Positions 8,752-18,423 are shown, counted from the stretch's first letter. The stretch: 64,000 nucleotides of DNA from Flavobacterium piscisymbiosum (GCF_020905295.1 NZ_JAJJMM010000001.1:5394001-5458000), one strand, 5' to 3'. A program made the numbers and translations. The notes: generated from the sequence alone by a model not told the origin.

Positions 8752-9480
8752 ATGAGATTAGAAGATTTTGATAATGATGAGGACAAAGTAATTCAGGACC
8801 GTTTGAAACAAAAAACGTGGAATGAAATTAGAACAAATGATAGCTGGGCTATTTTTAAAATCATGGCCGAATTTGTAAACGGTTACGAAAGCATGGGACG
8901 TATTGGTCCGTGTGTATCTATTTTTGGTTCGGCGAGAACAAAACCGGACGATAAATACTATTTATTGGCAGAAAAAATTGCTTACAAAATCAGTAAAGCT
9001 GGTTACGGTGTGATCACAGGAGGGGGCCCCGGAATCATGGAAGCTGGTAATAAAGGTGCGCATTTAGGAGGCGGAATTTCGGTGGGATTAAATATCGAAT
9101 TGCCTTTTGAACAACACTTTAACCCGTATATCGATCACGATAAAAACCTGAATTTCGATTATTTCTTTGTGAGAAAAGTAATGTTCGTAAAATATTCGCA
9201 AGGTTTTGTGGTAATGCCAGGAGGTTTTGGAACTCTTGACGAAATGTTTGAAGCGATTACGTTGATTCAGACCAAGAAAATCGGGAAATTCCCAATTATA
9301 TTAGTTGGTGTTGAATTCTGGTCAGGATTGATCGAATGGGTAAAAACAGTTTTGGTAGAAAAAATGCATACTGTTAGTCCAGAGGATTTGAACTTATTTA
9401 AGATCGTTGACACTGAAGATGAAGTGGTTGATGTATTGGATAAATTCTACAAGAAATACGATTTAAGTCCTAATTTCTAA
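8752..9480 (+). CDS. LOG-family nucleotide 5'-monophosphate nucleosidase
   Basis: A 242-residue Rossmann-fold protein of the LOG / lysine-decarboxylase-like family (TIGR00730). The key motif PGGFGTLDE starts near residue 156. An earlier glycine-rich loop, GGGPGIMEAGNKGA, lies around residue 90 and forms the nucleotide pocket. Members hydrolyse the N-glycosidic bond of nucleoside monophosphates, either releasing cytokinin-type bases or recycling purine and pyrimidine nucleotides; the sequence alone does not tell which. It is a soluble cytoplasmic enzyme with no signal peptide. It stands alone, with a palindrome and a terminator following. Older annotations call such proteins lysine decarboxylases, which is incorrect for this motif. 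Confidence 0.88.
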   Translation: MRLEDFDNDEDKVIQDRLKQKTWNEIRTNDSWAIFKIMAEFVNGYESMGRIGPCVSIFGSARTKPDDKYYLLAEKIAYKISKAGYGVITGGGPGIMEAGNKGAHLGGGISVGLNIELPFEQHFNPYIDHDKNLNFDYFFVRKVMFVKYSQGFVVMPGGFGTLDEMFEAITLIQTKKIGKFPIILVGVEFWSGLIEWVKTVLVEKMHTVSPEDLNLFKIVDTEDEVVDVLDKFYKKYDLSPNF

Positions 9481-9483
9481 TAT

Positions 9484-9577
9484 TTTTTTTACCATATAAG
9501 TTATATAAGTTCATTTAAAAATGTCGCATAAAGCGTAAACTTAAATTTCCATATTTCACTTTATATGGTGAAATAAT
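9484..9577. repeat. CCATATAA palindromic repeat, copy 1
   Basis: The left part carries TTTACCATATAAGTTATATA and the right part CACTTTATATGGTGAAA, forming an imperfect inverted repeat about 90 bp long. A second member lies at 20921-21010. Both also contain an internal GTAAACTTAAAT-like segment in one orientation or the other. Confidence 0.5.
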
Positions 9578-9598
9578 TATAAAATCTTACAAAAAATT

Positions 9599-9626
9599 AA
9601 AGCTGTTTTTTTAAACAGCTTTTTTT
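9599..9626 (+). terminator. Intrinsic terminator after LOG gene
   Basis: AAAGCTGTTT pairs with AAACAGCTTT around a short T loop and runs into a T tract ending near 9627. It lies between the LOG gene and the next plus-strand gene. Confidence 0.65.
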
Positions 9627-9701
9627 ATGCTATTTTTACAAAAAACCAAAACAACTGAACACTCGTAACTTAAGTTATATATTAATTATCCCAAGCAATC
9701 A

Positions 9702-12533
9702 TTGAAACTATTATATAAAGTCATATTCTTCGTTTTTGTTTTGATGAGCTCATTAAAACAATACGCACAACATCAGTCTAAGATGGAGGTGGCGGTTAAT
9801 CTCGAGCTAAAAACACTGAATGTAAAACAGGATATTACCTATTATAATACCTCTAATGATTCTTTGATTTCGATTGTTTTGAACGATTGGAATAATGCAT
9901 TCTCTGGAAAGAATACACCATTGGCCAAAAGATTTTCGGATGAGTTTTATAGAGGTTTTCACCTAGCGAAAGCTGCAGAAAGAGGAAATACTACTATTTT
10001 GAATTTGACAGATTCAGATAATATGGCACTTGAATGGGAAAGAACGGAAAAGAATCCCGATTTTGTGGTCGTAAAACTAAACCGAAAATTATATCCCGGA
10101 GAGAAAATTGATTTACATCTTGTTTATATTTCAAAAATCCCGAGTGATAAATTTACTCGTTATGGCTTTGATCAAAATGGCGGAATGAATCTAAAAAACT
10201 GGTTCTTAAGCCCTGCGCGTTTTGAGAATCATCGTTTTATGAAATACAATAACTATAATCTGGACGATATTGCAAACGCAAGTACGGATTATGAAATTTC
10301 TATAAAAATCCCCAATCAATACTCGATTACTACCGATTTGAACTCGGTGTCCGAAGACGCGACAAATTCATTATTTAAAACCTACTCTTATTCCGGAGCC
10401 AACAGAACTGATTTTAATTTGTTTATCGAAAAGCAAAATAATTTTGTAAGCTATGACAATGGTTCGCTGGAAGTACTTACAAATCTTAAAAACAAAAAAC
10501 TTAGCGAAGTTCAGAAAGCCATTATTATAAATAGAGTCGTAACTTTTGCCAGCGCTTTTATAGGTAAATATCCGCATCAAAAAATTACTGTTTCTCAGGT
10601 AGATTATGACCGAAATCCGTTTTATGGACTCAATCAGTTACCGTCATTTATTAGTCCGTTTTCTGATGATTTTATATTTGAAATCACCTTTTTAAAAACG
10701 TATCTGAATAATTATTTAAAAAATAGTTTAAAACTAGATCCGCGAAAAGACAATTGGGTGTATGACGGAATCCAGATTTATACCATGATGCAATACATGG
10801 AGGAAAACCATAGGGATCAAAAAATGCTAGGAAGACTTTCTAATATGAAACTCTTTAAAAGTTACAATATTACCAATCTTACTTTCAACGAGCAATACAG
10901 CTATTATTATATGCTGATGGCCCGCAAAAATCTGGACCAACCGCTTGGGGACCCAAAAAACACCTTGATAAAATTCAACGAGCAAATTGCCAGTAAATAT
11001 CGCGCAGGATTAAGTCTGAGTTATTTAGATGATTATCTGAATCATGATATTGTTCCTGAAAGTGTACAGGAATTTTACAACCTAAATAAAACCGAACAAA
11101 CCAATCGTTATGATTTTGAAAAAATACTAACTAAAAATAGCGCTAAAAATATTGATTGGTTTTTTAATACTATTATCGACTCGAGAGATATTATCGATTA
11201 TAAATTTTCGAATGTTTTGAGAACAAAAGACAGTGTTCAGTTTCAGATCAAAAATAAAACCGATAACTTTGTTCCCATTCCGGTTTATGGACTTAAGAAA
11301 AACGAAGTCGTTTTTAAAAAATGGATTGAACCCAAAAACACGGATTCTATTTATGAATTCGATCGTAAAAATGCTGATAAAATTGTACTGAATTACGATA
11401 ATGAAGTTCCTGAATACAACCAGAGAAACAACTGGAAATCGCTGAAAAGTGTTGTAATAACGAATCGTCCTATCAAGTTTAATTTTGCCAAAGACTTAGA
11501 AGATCCCTATTACAACCAAATTTTATACATTCCTACGCTTACTTATAATTTGTACGATGGTTTTACGCCGGGAATTCGTTTTCATAACAAAACGATTCTG
11601 GATAAACCTTTTACTTTTGATATTAATCCTGCTTATTCTATAAAGGCCGGAACAATTTCAGGTTCGTCAGCGTTTGTGTACAATCAATATTACAGAAACA
11701 GTACACTTTATAATGTGAGATATTCTGTGAGTCAGAATTATTTTCATTATGCGCCTGATGCAACCTATTTAAGATTGAATCCGATGGTTCAGTTTAGAAT
11801 TCGCGAAGAGAATTTTAGAGACAATCGAAAACAACTTATTATGTTTCGACAAGTCATTGTAAATCGTGAAGCCAGTCAGTATATAACCGATAATTCTAAA
11901 CCCAATTATTCTGTTTTTAATGCGCGTTATTCGAATACCAAAACCGAATTAATCGATCATTTTAGTTTTATGACCGATGTGCAATTTGGCGGAAACTTTG
12001 GTAAAGTTGCCGGAGAGGTAGAATATCGACGATTATTTGAAAACAACCATAAACTGAATTTAAGATTGTACGCCGGAAGTTTTTTATACAACACAACAAA
12101 TTCAGATTATTTTAGTTTTGGTTTAGACCGTCCAACCGATTATATGTTCGATTATAATTTTTACGGACGATCAGAAAGTACCGGATTTTTTAGTCAGCAA
12201 TATGTTATGGCCGAAGGTGGTTTTAAATCGAAACTAGCCCCAGCCTACGCCAATCAATGGATGACAGCATTAAACGCCAGTTATTCGGTCTGGAACTGGA
12301 TTGAGGTTTACGGCGATATTGGGTTTATGAAAAATAAACACCAAAGTGAGAATTTTGTTTATGATAGCGGTATCAGATTAAATTTGGTTCCGGATTATTT
12401 TGAACTTTATTTCCCTGTTTACTCGAATAACGGATGGGAAATTTCTCAAAACAAATACAACGAAAAAATACGATTTGTAATCACACTTTCGCCAAAAACA
12501 TTAGTTAATCTTTTTACTAGAAAATGGTTTTAA
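9702..12533 (+). CDS. M1-aminopeptidase-like protein without zinc motif, plus beta-barrel-like C-terminus
   Basis: The 943-residue protein starts at TTG 9702, which leaves an intact signal peptide (VIFFVFVLMSS, cleavage after about YAQ22). The next ATG would cut the signal short. Residues about 30-460 follow the layout of M1 metallopeptidases, with an N-terminal beta domain and then a helical catalytic domain. Where M1 enzymes have HExxH there is F326-E-I-T-F330, and where the second glutamate motif is expected there is WVYDGIQIY (352-360). Both histidines are therefore missing, and it is probably not an active peptidase. From about 590 the sequence turns into alternating aromatic strands typical of an outer-membrane beta-barrel, ending in KTLVNLFTRKWF. 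I infer an outer-membrane protein with a peptidase-like periplasmic domain; its function is unknown. Confidence 0.75.
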   Translation: MKLLYKVIFFVFVLMSSLKQYAQHQSKMEVAVNLELKTLNVKQDITYYNTSNDSLISIVLNDWNNAFSGKNTPLAKRFSDEFYRGFHLAKAAERGNTTILNLTDSDNMALEWERTEKNPDFVVVKLNRKLYPGEKIDLHLVYISKIPSDKFTRYGFDQNGGMNLKNWFLSPARFENHRFMKYNNYNLDDIANASTDYEISIKIPNQYSITTDLNSVSEDATNSLFKTYSYSGANRTDFNLFIEKQNNFVSYDNGSLEVLTNLKNKKLSEVQKAIIINRVVTFASAFIGKYPHQKITVSQVDYDRNPFYGLNQLPSFISPFSDDFIFEITFLKTYLNNYLKNSLKLDPRKDNWVYDGIQIYTMMQYMEENHRDQKMLGRLSNMKLFKSYNITNLTFNEQYSYYYMLMARKNLDQPLGDPKNTLIKFNEQIASKYRAGLSLSYLDDYLNHDIVPESVQEFYNLNKTEQTNRYDFEKILTKNSAKNIDWFFNTIIDSRDIIDYKFSNVLRTKDSVQFQIKNKTDNFVPIPVYGLKKNEVVFKKWIEPKNTDSIYEFDRKNADKIVLNYDNEVPEYNQRNNWKSLKSVVITNRPIKFNFAKDLEDPYYNQILYIPTLTYNLYDGFTPGIRFHNKTILDKPFTFDINPAYSIKAGTISGSSAFVYNQYYRNSTLYNVRYSVSQNYFHYAPDATYLRLNPMVQFRIREENFRDNRKQLIMFRQVIVNREASQYITDNSKPNYSVFNARYSNTKTELIDHFSFMTDVQFGGNFGKVAGEVEYRRLFENNHKLNLRLYAGSFLYNTTNSDYFSFGLDRPTDYMFDYNFYGRSESTGFFSQQYVMAEGGFKSKLAPAYANQWMTALNASYSVWNWIEVYGDIGFMKNKHQSENFVYDSGIRLNLVPDYFELYFPVYSNNGWEISQNKYNEKIRFVITLSPKTLVNLFTRKWF

Positions 12534-12720
12534 TTGAATAAATTTTAAAGAAAAACATGCGATATTATCAATAAATTACATTTTATTGTAAAAATAACCC
12601 AAAAAAAATACGTAGTTTTTTGATTTTAAATACAAATAATTAAATTATATTTATTTTAAAGAATTATGATTATTGATTGTTTTTAAGTAATTTCGCAGTC
12701 TAACATGACCCCTCAAGATT

Positions 12721-15135
12721 ATGATAAAAGAAAAAAACAATACTACACTAACATTTGAAGATTTCAAAACTGAGGTATTGAATGACTACAGAATAGCAGT
12801 TACCAGCCGCGAATGTAGCCTTTTAGGTCGTAAAGAAGTATTGACAGGAAAAGCCAAATTCGGGATATTTGGTGACGGAAAAGAAGTACCACAGCTTGCC
12901 ATGGCAAAATCTTTTCAAAACGGAGATTTCCGTTCCGGATACTATCGCGATCAGACTTTTATGATGGCTATTGGAGAACTGACTCCAAAACAATTTTTCG
13001 CAGGTTTATATGGTCATACTGATTTAAATTTTGATCCAATGTCGGCCGGAAGACAAATGGGCGGACACTTTGTAACGCACAGTTTAAACGAAGACGGATC
13101 CTGGAAAGACTTAACAAAACAAAAAAACTCAAGTGCAGATATATCGCCTACAGCAGGACAAATGCCAAGATTATTGGGATTGGCTCAGGCATCTAAAATT
13201 TACAGAAACGTCGACGGTATTAAAACCAAAGATAAATTCTCTGTAAACGGAAACGAAATTGCCTGGGGAACTATAGGAAACGCAAGTACCTCAGAAGGCT
13301 TATTTTTTGAAACCATAAATGCTGCAGGAGTTTTGCAGGTACCAATGGTAATGAGTGTTTGGGATGATGAATACGGAATCTCGGTTCACGCCAGACATCA
13401 AACCACTAAAGAAAATATTTCTGAAATTCTAAAAGGATACCAACGCGATGAAGACGCGAACGGATACGAGATTTTTAGAGTAAAAGGCTGGGATTATGCA
13501 GAGTTGGTTTCGACTTACGAAAGAGCCGCTGCAATTGCCCGCGAACAACACGTTCCGGTTTTAATTCACGTAAACGAATTAACACAACCGCAAGGTCACT
13601 CGACTTCTGGTTCTCACGAGCGATACAAAAACGCTGAAAGACTGGCTTGGGAAAAAGATTTCGATTGTATTCGTCAGATGCGTTTATGGATGATTGCCAT
13701 CAATATTGCATCTCCTGAAGAACTGGCCGAAATTGATGCCGAATTGAAAAAAGAAGTTCTAGAAGCTAAAAAAGAAGCGTGGAACTCTTTCATTAATCCA
13801 ATTATCGAAGATCAAAAAAATCTTATGGCTTTACTGGAGCAAATTTCTGCCGCGAGTATCAACCATAAAGATAAAATTCAAAAATACATCTCTGAGTTAA
13901 GCGCTATCAAATCTCCACTAAAAAAGGAAATGCTGGTAATCGCCAGAAAAATATTGCGTTTTATAGAAATCCCAAACAGCAAAGTTTTGTTGTCTGACTG
14001 GATTACAAACTATATCGAAATTACACAGCCAAGATTCAGCAGTAATCTGCATTCAGATTCAGATAAAAATGTTTTTTCTGTAGAAAAAGTACTTCCTGAA
14101 TATGCTGATAATGCAAAAGCAGATTTAGATGGCAGAATGATCCTTCGTGATAACTTTGATGCTTTGTTTACCAAATATCCTGAAACACTAATTTTTGGTG
14201 AAGATGTAGGAAACATTGGTGACGTAAACCAGGGCCTTGAAGGAATGCAGGAAAAATACGGAGAACTTCGTGTTGCCGATGTTGGTATTCGTGAAGCTAC
14301 CATTATTGGGCAAGGAATCGGGATGGCTTTAAGAGGTTTACGTCCAATTGCAGAGATTCAGTACTTAGATTATTTACTTTACGCGATTCAAATCATGAGC
14401 GATGATTTGGCGACCTTACAATACAGAACCGTTGGTAAACAAAAAGCACCACTAATTATCAGAACCCGCGGACACCGTCTTGAAGGTATCTGGCATTCTG
14501 GTTCACCAATGGGTATGATCATCAATGCCGTTCGTGGTATTCACGTTCTCGTACCAAGAAACATGACACAAGCAGCAGGTTTTTACAACGCTCTTTTAGA
14601 GACAGACGAACCCGCTTTAGTAATCGAATGTTTGAATGGTTACCGATTAAAAGAAAAAACACCTTTGAATTTTGGTGAATTCAAAACACCGATTGGTGTA
14701 GTTGAAACCCTAAAAGAAGGTGCTGATATTACTTTAGTTTCTTACGGATCTACTTTAAGATTAGTAGAACAAGCCGCAAACGAACTACTAGAATTAGGAA
14801 TCGATTGTGAAGTAATCGATATTCAGTCCTTACTTCCGTTTGATATCAATAAAGATATTGTAAAAAGTATCGCTAAAACAAATCGTCTTTTAGTAATCGA
14901 CGAAGATGTTCCTGGTGGAGCTTCGGCTTACATCCTGCAACAAATTCTGGAAGAACAAAATGCGTACATTCACTTAGACAGTAAACCGCAAACTCTGGCT
15001 GCAAAAGCACACAGACCGGCTTACGGAACTGATGGTGATTACTTCTCTAAACCTTCTGCCGAAGATATTTTTGAGAAAGTTTATACCATGATGAATGAAG
15101 TTAATCCTTCAAAATATCCAAATTTGTATCAATAA
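12721..15135 (+). CDS. 2-oxoacid dehydrogenase E1, fused alpha and beta subunits
   Basis: This 804-residue protein joins the two subunits of a thiamine-diphosphate dehydrogenase E1, which decarboxylates 2-oxo acids (probably the branched-chain type) and passes the acyl group to the lipoyl domain of E2. The alpha half (about 1-390) has the SAGRQMGGHF and ISPTAGQMPR motifs and the TPP-binding GNASTSEGLFFETINAA segment. The beta half (from about 475) has LIFGEDVGNIGDV, the VADVGIREATIIGQGIGMAL region and the transketolase C-terminal domain with LLVIDEDVPGGASAYIL. Such fusions are common in Bacteroidota. No E2 or E3 gene is adjacent. The start ATG at 12721 is followed by a normal N-terminus, and a strong terminator follows the gene. 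The exact substrate is not resolved by sequence. Confidence 0.88.
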   Translation: MIKEKNNTTLTFEDFKTEVLNDYRIAVTSRECSLLGRKEVLTGKAKFGIFGDGKEVPQLAMAKSFQNGDFRSGYYRDQTFMMAIGELTPKQFFAGLYGHTDLNFDPMSAGRQMGGHFVTHSLNEDGSWKDLTKQKNSSADISPTAGQMPRLLGLAQASKIYRNVDGIKTKDKFSVNGNEIAWGTIGNASTSEGLFFETINAAGVLQVPMVMSVWDDEYGISVHARHQTTKENISEILKGYQRDEDANGYEIFRVKGWDYAELVSTYERAAAIAREQHVPVLIHVNELTQPQGHSTSGSHERYKNAERLAWEKDFDCIRQMRLWMIAINIASPEELAEIDAELKKEVLEAKKEAWNSFINPIIEDQKNLMALLEQISAASINHKDKIQKYISELSAIKSPLKKEMLVIARKILRFIEIPNSKVLLSDWITNYIEITQPRFSSNLHSDSDKNVFSVEKVLPEYADNAKADLDGRMILRDNFDALFTKYPETLIFGEDVGNIGDVNQGLEGMQEKYGELRVADVGIREATIIGQGIGMALRGLRPIAEIQYLDYLLYAIQIMSDDLATLQYRTVGKQKAPLIIRTRGHRLEGIWHSGSPMGMIINAVRGIHVLVPRNMTQAAGFYNALLETDEPALVIECLNGYRLKEKTPLNFGEFKTPIGVVETLKEGADITLVSYGSTLRLVEQAANELLELGIDCEVIDIQSLLPFDINKDIVKSIAKTNRLLVIDEDVPGGASAYILQQILEEQNAYIHLDSKPQTLAAKAHRPAYGTDGDYFSKPSAEDIFEKVYTMMNEVNPSKYPNLYQ

Positions 15136-15152
15136 ATTTAGATTTATATATA

Positions 15153-15184
15153 AAAAAAAGCTCCAAAATTTGGAGCTTTTTTTA
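15153..15184 (+). terminator. Intrinsic terminator after E1 gene
   Basis: AAAAGCTCCAAA pairs with TTTGGAGCTTTT, followed by a T run to 15183. It is 18 bp after the E1 stop codon, with an A run on the other side, so it could work in both directions. Confidence 0.8.
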
Positions 15185-15240
15185 TGTGCATTTTTGTAAA
15201 AATTAGAATTTGGAATTTACTATTTGGAATTTAAATTTTC

Positions 15241-15333
15241 AGGAGCTATTTCCTGCTATCCGCTCCAATCTTTTGTTCCATTTCATTACACAAAAGGATT
15301 TCCACTGCTATCAGGGCTAGGGCACTCGTTTTC
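15241..15333 (-). ncRNA. Conserved hairpin element, copy 2 of 3
   Basis: Read on the minus strand it starts GCCCTAGCCCTGATAGCAGT and ends GGATAGCAGGAAATAGCTCC, as in the copies at 8547-8651 and 34434-34518. Its variable stem is CTTTTGT paired with ACAAAAG, different in sequence from the other two copies but still pairing. Confidence 0.5.
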
Positions 15334-15560
15334 ATAAGAGGATTTAAGATTATACATCACGTTTGTCATCCTTAGCGAAGTCGAAGGCGAACCAATTGGA
15401 ACGCGAGCTTCTCCCGAAGTCTCGGGACGCTCAGCCTGACACATTACCAAAACATAAAGTAATTCAGCAAATGAGATTGCTTTGTTCCTCGCAATGACAA
15501 AAATCCGTGTAATCAGCGTTTTCGCGCAAGCGAATCCGTGTCATCCGTGTGCCATCTAGT
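15334..15560. repeat. Dispersed intergenic repeat, copy A
   Basis: The segment from about 15331 to 15500 matches, in inverted orientation, 34665-34830. Shared blocks include ATTATACAT, GTTTGTCATCC, the GCGAAGTCGAAGG region, AGCCTGACACAT, and ACATAAAGTAATTCAGCAAA, then the GAGATTGCTTTGTTCCTCGC part. The tail to 15550 has the ATCCGTGT-type words found in several other gaps. It contains a CCCGAAGTCTCGGG hairpin. No gene is supported. Confidence 0.6.
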
Positions 15561-16295
15561 TTATTTCGAAGCTAAGATAGCACGAGCCTTTTCTAAATCC
15601 TCAGCTGTATCAATTCCGATTCCAACATGCGTAGTTTCAACCATTTTAATACGTTTTCCGAACTCTAAATATCTTAGTTGTTCCAGTTTCTCAGAAGCTT
15701 CTAAAGACTTCATAGGAAGGCTGTAAAAATCTAATAAAGCCTGTTTTCTAAAAGCATAAATCCCAATATGCTGAAAATAACGAACACCAACATCCTTATC
15801 TCTCGGATACGGAATCACAGATCTTGAAAAATACAATGCAAACTGTGATTGATCTACAACCACTTTCACATTATTTGGGTTATTGATTTCGTCTTGATCC
15901 GTAATCTCACGCATTAGCGAAGCCAAATCAACTTTACGATCTTCATCATCTTTAAAAACGGATAAAACCTGTTCTAAAGGACCAGCTTCTGTAAAAGGCT
16001 CGTCGCCTTGCACATTTACTACAACGTCAACATCAAGGCTAAATATAGCTTCAGCAATACGATCACTGCCTGATTCGTGTTCTTTGATACTCATAATCGC
16101 TTTCCCACCATTCGAAACAATCTCATCAAAAATCAAATCCGAGTCGGTTACTACAAAAACGTCATCAAACAATTTTGTGGCTACCGTTGCTTCATAAGTT
16201 CTTAGAATTACGGTTTTACCGCCAAGATCCTGCATTAATTTAGCAGGAAAACGTGTTGAGGCGTATCGCGCCGGAATTACAGCTATTATTTTCAT
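15561..16295 (-). CDS. kdsB: 3-deoxy-manno-octulosonate cytidylyltransferase
   Basis: KdsB activates Kdo with CTP to form CMP-Kdo, needed for the lipopolysaccharide inner core; it is cytoplasmic. The 244-residue length is normal. The N-terminus [18 protein letters not shown] is the nucleotidyltransferase signature with the pyrophosphorylase Arg/Lys. Further support comes from [19 protein letters not shown] (metal-binding Asp) and the C-terminal [11 protein letters not shown] motif. It is followed downstream, after dispersed repeats, by the E1 gene on the other strand. The small membrane-protein gene upstream (16332-16784) lies on the same strand, 36 bp away, so the two may be co-transcribed. 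Confidence 0.96.
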   Translation of the reverse strand: MKIIAVIPARYASTRFPAKLMQDLGGKTVILRTYEATVATKLFDDVFVVTDSDLIFDEIVSNGGKAIMSIKEHESGSDRIAEAIFSLDVDVVVNVQGDEPFTEAGPLEQVLSVFKDDEDRKVDLASLMREITDQDEINNPNNVKVVVDQSQFALYFSRSVIPYPRDKDVGVRYFQHIGIYAFRKQALLDFYSLPMKSLEASEKLEQLRYLEFGKRIKMVETTHVGIGIDTAEDLEKARAILASK

Positions 16296-16331
16296 TTTAT
16301 AGTATTTAAAATTTCATTTACTCAGCAAAAA

Positions 16332-16784
16332 CTAAGCTTTTCTGTATTTTTTTATATCGTTTTTTACTACTTCCAACATCTCTTTGGAAAATCCTTCTGC
16401 AACATAATTGCTTTCCGTTTTAGTATTATTATTTGCAATCGAAATAAGATAATATTTTCCAGACTTAGGAAGTATGTCTTCAGCAATCGAAAATTGGTTT
16501 TCATTCAATAAGAAAGTCTCTTTGAATATTATTTTTCCAAGCCAACTCGTTTTTTCTAAAATCAAAAGCTCCTTCTCAGAATCGATTATAATTTTAAAAG
16601 AACCTTTTACAATTAAAAGCCCAAGTCCCATCAATATAAACACAACAATCAAAACAGGAGTCATTTTTGCTTCTCCCATTATCAATAGAATAATTTCTAC
16701 AAATATTCCTGTAATAATTACCGGCCCCAAAACAACCTTTTTAGATGATTTATACGTTTTAATCTCTTTATTTGATAATTCCAT
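16332..16784 (-). CDS. Small membrane protein of unknown function
   Basis: I choose ATG 16784 (MELSNKEIKTYKSSKK), giving 150 residues. Longer frames to 16838 add a poorly supported N-terminus. Two hydrophobic helices, around residues 18-35 and 43-58 (ITGIFVEIILLIM and VLIVVFILMGLGLLIV), are followed by a soluble part with beta strands resembling a small PH-like domain. The protein is probably anchored in the inner membrane with its C-terminal domain in the cytoplasm. I do not recognise a named family. It lies 36 bp upstream of kdsB on the same strand. Confidence 0.6.
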   Translation of the reverse strand: MELSNKEIKTYKSSKKVVLGPVIITGIFVEIILLIMGEAKMTPVLIVVFILMGLGLLIVKGSFKIIIDSEKELLILEKTSWLGKIIFKETFLLNENQFSIAEDILPKSGKYYLISIANNNTKTESNYVAEGFSKEMLEVVKNDIKKYRKA

Positions 16785-16897
16785 ATTAAAACAAATATAC
16801 CTATTCACATTCATGTTTAAAAAATATATTCGTAACATATTTCTTAAATAACTAAATATTAATATCTTATAAAATATTTATTTTTAAAATAAAAACT

Positions 16898-18232
16898 ATG
16901 AAAAGATTTCTAGCCACCCTTCCACTCTATTTCTTTATAATTTTTATTCATTCGGCTTTAAGCCAAAACAAAAATAATACAGTATTAAATGCTTTTTCAG
17001 ATCGCATTTTTGACGGAAAAGGATACCAGTCAGTCAGTAATCTTAAATGGAAATTTAAAACCGAAGGCAAGATTTTTTCCTCTCCAATTGCAAAAAACGA
17101 TATTGTCTATATTGGCAGTGAAGATGGTTTTCTTTATGCTGTCGAAGAAAAATCAGGAAGTTTAAAATGGAAATTCAAAACCAATGGAGCGATTCATAGC
17201 TCACCAAGTATTTTTGAAAACACCATTTATTTTGGGAGTTTTGACGGAAATTATTACGCCGTAAATACACAAAACGGAAAACTGCATTGGAAATTTAAAA
17301 CCGGTGGAGAACATTGGTTAGGTGAAATTGGCAGGTGGGGAATGAAACCTGAAACGCAATACATGGAAGATTTATGGGATTTTTATCTCTCATCACCTGT
17401 TGTTTATGTAAACGGAAAAACTTCTCGGGTTTTATTTGGAAGCAGTGATGGCAATATTTATTCTCTGGACGCCAAAACTGGAGCTTTAAAATGGAAATTC
17501 AAAACCAATGAACCCGTTCACGGAACTCCGGTAATCGATAAAGACAAAATTTACATTGGCGGTTGGGACGCTACTTTATACGCTTTAAACATTGAATCGG
17601 GAAAAGAAATCTGGCATTTTGCAACGGGGACACAAATGGGCTTTAAAGGCATACAATCTTCAGTCGCAGTTTCAGATGGTATAGTTTACTTTGGTGCGAG
17701 AGAGCCTTTCTTTTTTGCCTTAGATGCCCAAACCGGAAAACAAATTTGGAAATACAATGCCGAGAATTCCTGGATACTAAGTTCTGCCGTGATAAAAGAT
17801 AATACCGTTTATGTAGGCAGTTCAGACACTTATGCTTTACTCGCTTTAGACGCTAAAACGGGTGCAGAAAAATATAGGTTTAAAGTAAATGGTTATGTCT
17901 ACTCATCTCCCGCAACAGCAGGAAATACTATTTACTTTGGAGATTTTACCGGCAATTTCTTCAGTTTGGATTTACTTTCGAACGGAAAAACATCCAACGT
18001 TATAAGTACTGATAATCGCAAACAATTTGCGGCTTCTACTTTAAAAAATGATCTTTTAGATTTTGGATATGCAGGTCAAAACGAAGATCTTTCTTTATAC
18101 GATAACAACAAAAAAGTAATGGATAAATTTTATCAATTAGGATCAATTGTTTCTTCGCCATTCATCAGTAATAATACCATCTATTTCGGAAGTGCCGATG
18201 GTTATTTATATGCTTATCATTTAGAAAAATAA
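16898..18232 (+). CDS. Secreted PQQ-type beta-propeller protein
   Basis: A 444-residue protein with a signal peptide (LPLYFFIIFIHSALSQ, cleavage after about residue 23). It has repeated blades of the form WKFKT-x-G-x-I-x-SSP followed by YFGS-x-DG-x-YA, with about seven or eight copies across residues 45-440. This is the PQQ / BamB-like beta-propeller family. Some members bind PQQ in dehydrogenases; this one has no dehydrogenase domain and is more likely a periplasmic or surface scaffold like BamB, though it is not clearly BamB itself. It has no operon partner. A large palindrome, probably serving as a terminator, lies just downstream. Confidence 0.8.
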   Translation: MKRFLATLPLYFFIIFIHSALSQNKNNTVLNAFSDRIFDGKGYQSVSNLKWKFKTEGKIFSSPIAKNDIVYIGSEDGFLYAVEEKSGSLKWKFKTNGAIHSSPSIFENTIYFGSFDGNYYAVNTQNGKLHWKFKTGGEHWLGEIGRWGMKPETQYMEDLWDFYLSSPVVYVNGKTSRVLFGSSDGNIYSLDAKTGALKWKFKTNEPVHGTPVIDKDKIYIGGWDATLYALNIESGKEIWHFATGTQMGFKGIQSSVAVSDGIVYFGAREPFFFALDAQTGKQIWKYNAENSWILSSAVIKDNTVYVGSSDTYALLALDAKTGAEKYRFKVNGYVYSSPATAGNTIYFGDFTGNFFSLDLLSNGKTSNVISTDNRKQFAASTLKNDLLDFGYAGQNEDLSLYDNNKKVMDKFYQLGSIVSSPFISNNTIYFGSADGYLYAYHLEK

Positions 18233-18247
18233 CTCTTCTGTAATTTA

Positions 18248-18398
18248 ATTTTACCGCAAAGCACGCAAAGATTTTTTTATCTTGCTGGTAAGTTTAAAAC
18301 ACAAAGTTCGCAAAGCTAGATGTTGAAATAGCTTTGCGAACTTTGTGTTTTTATAAAACTGTTTAAATTTAAAATCTTTGCGTGCTTTGCGGTAAAAT
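18248..18398. repeat. Nested palindrome between convergent genes
   Basis: The outer arms 18248-18275 and 18371-18398 are perfect 28-base complements containing ACCGCAAAGCACGCAAAG. Inside them, 18297-18318 and 18329-18350 form a second perfect 22-base pair containing CACAAAGTTCGCAAAGC. The transcript would fold into a long stem in either direction. It sits between two convergent genes, so it may act as a two-way terminator. Confidence 0.7.
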
Positions 18399-18423
18399 CA
18401 AGCTGCAAAAGACTTACACCACA

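Noticed and set aside
9481..9701. tRNA or riboswitch between the LOG gene and the M1-like gene
   Set aside because: The palindrome and the terminator explain the structure; no tRNA arms or CCA end are visible.
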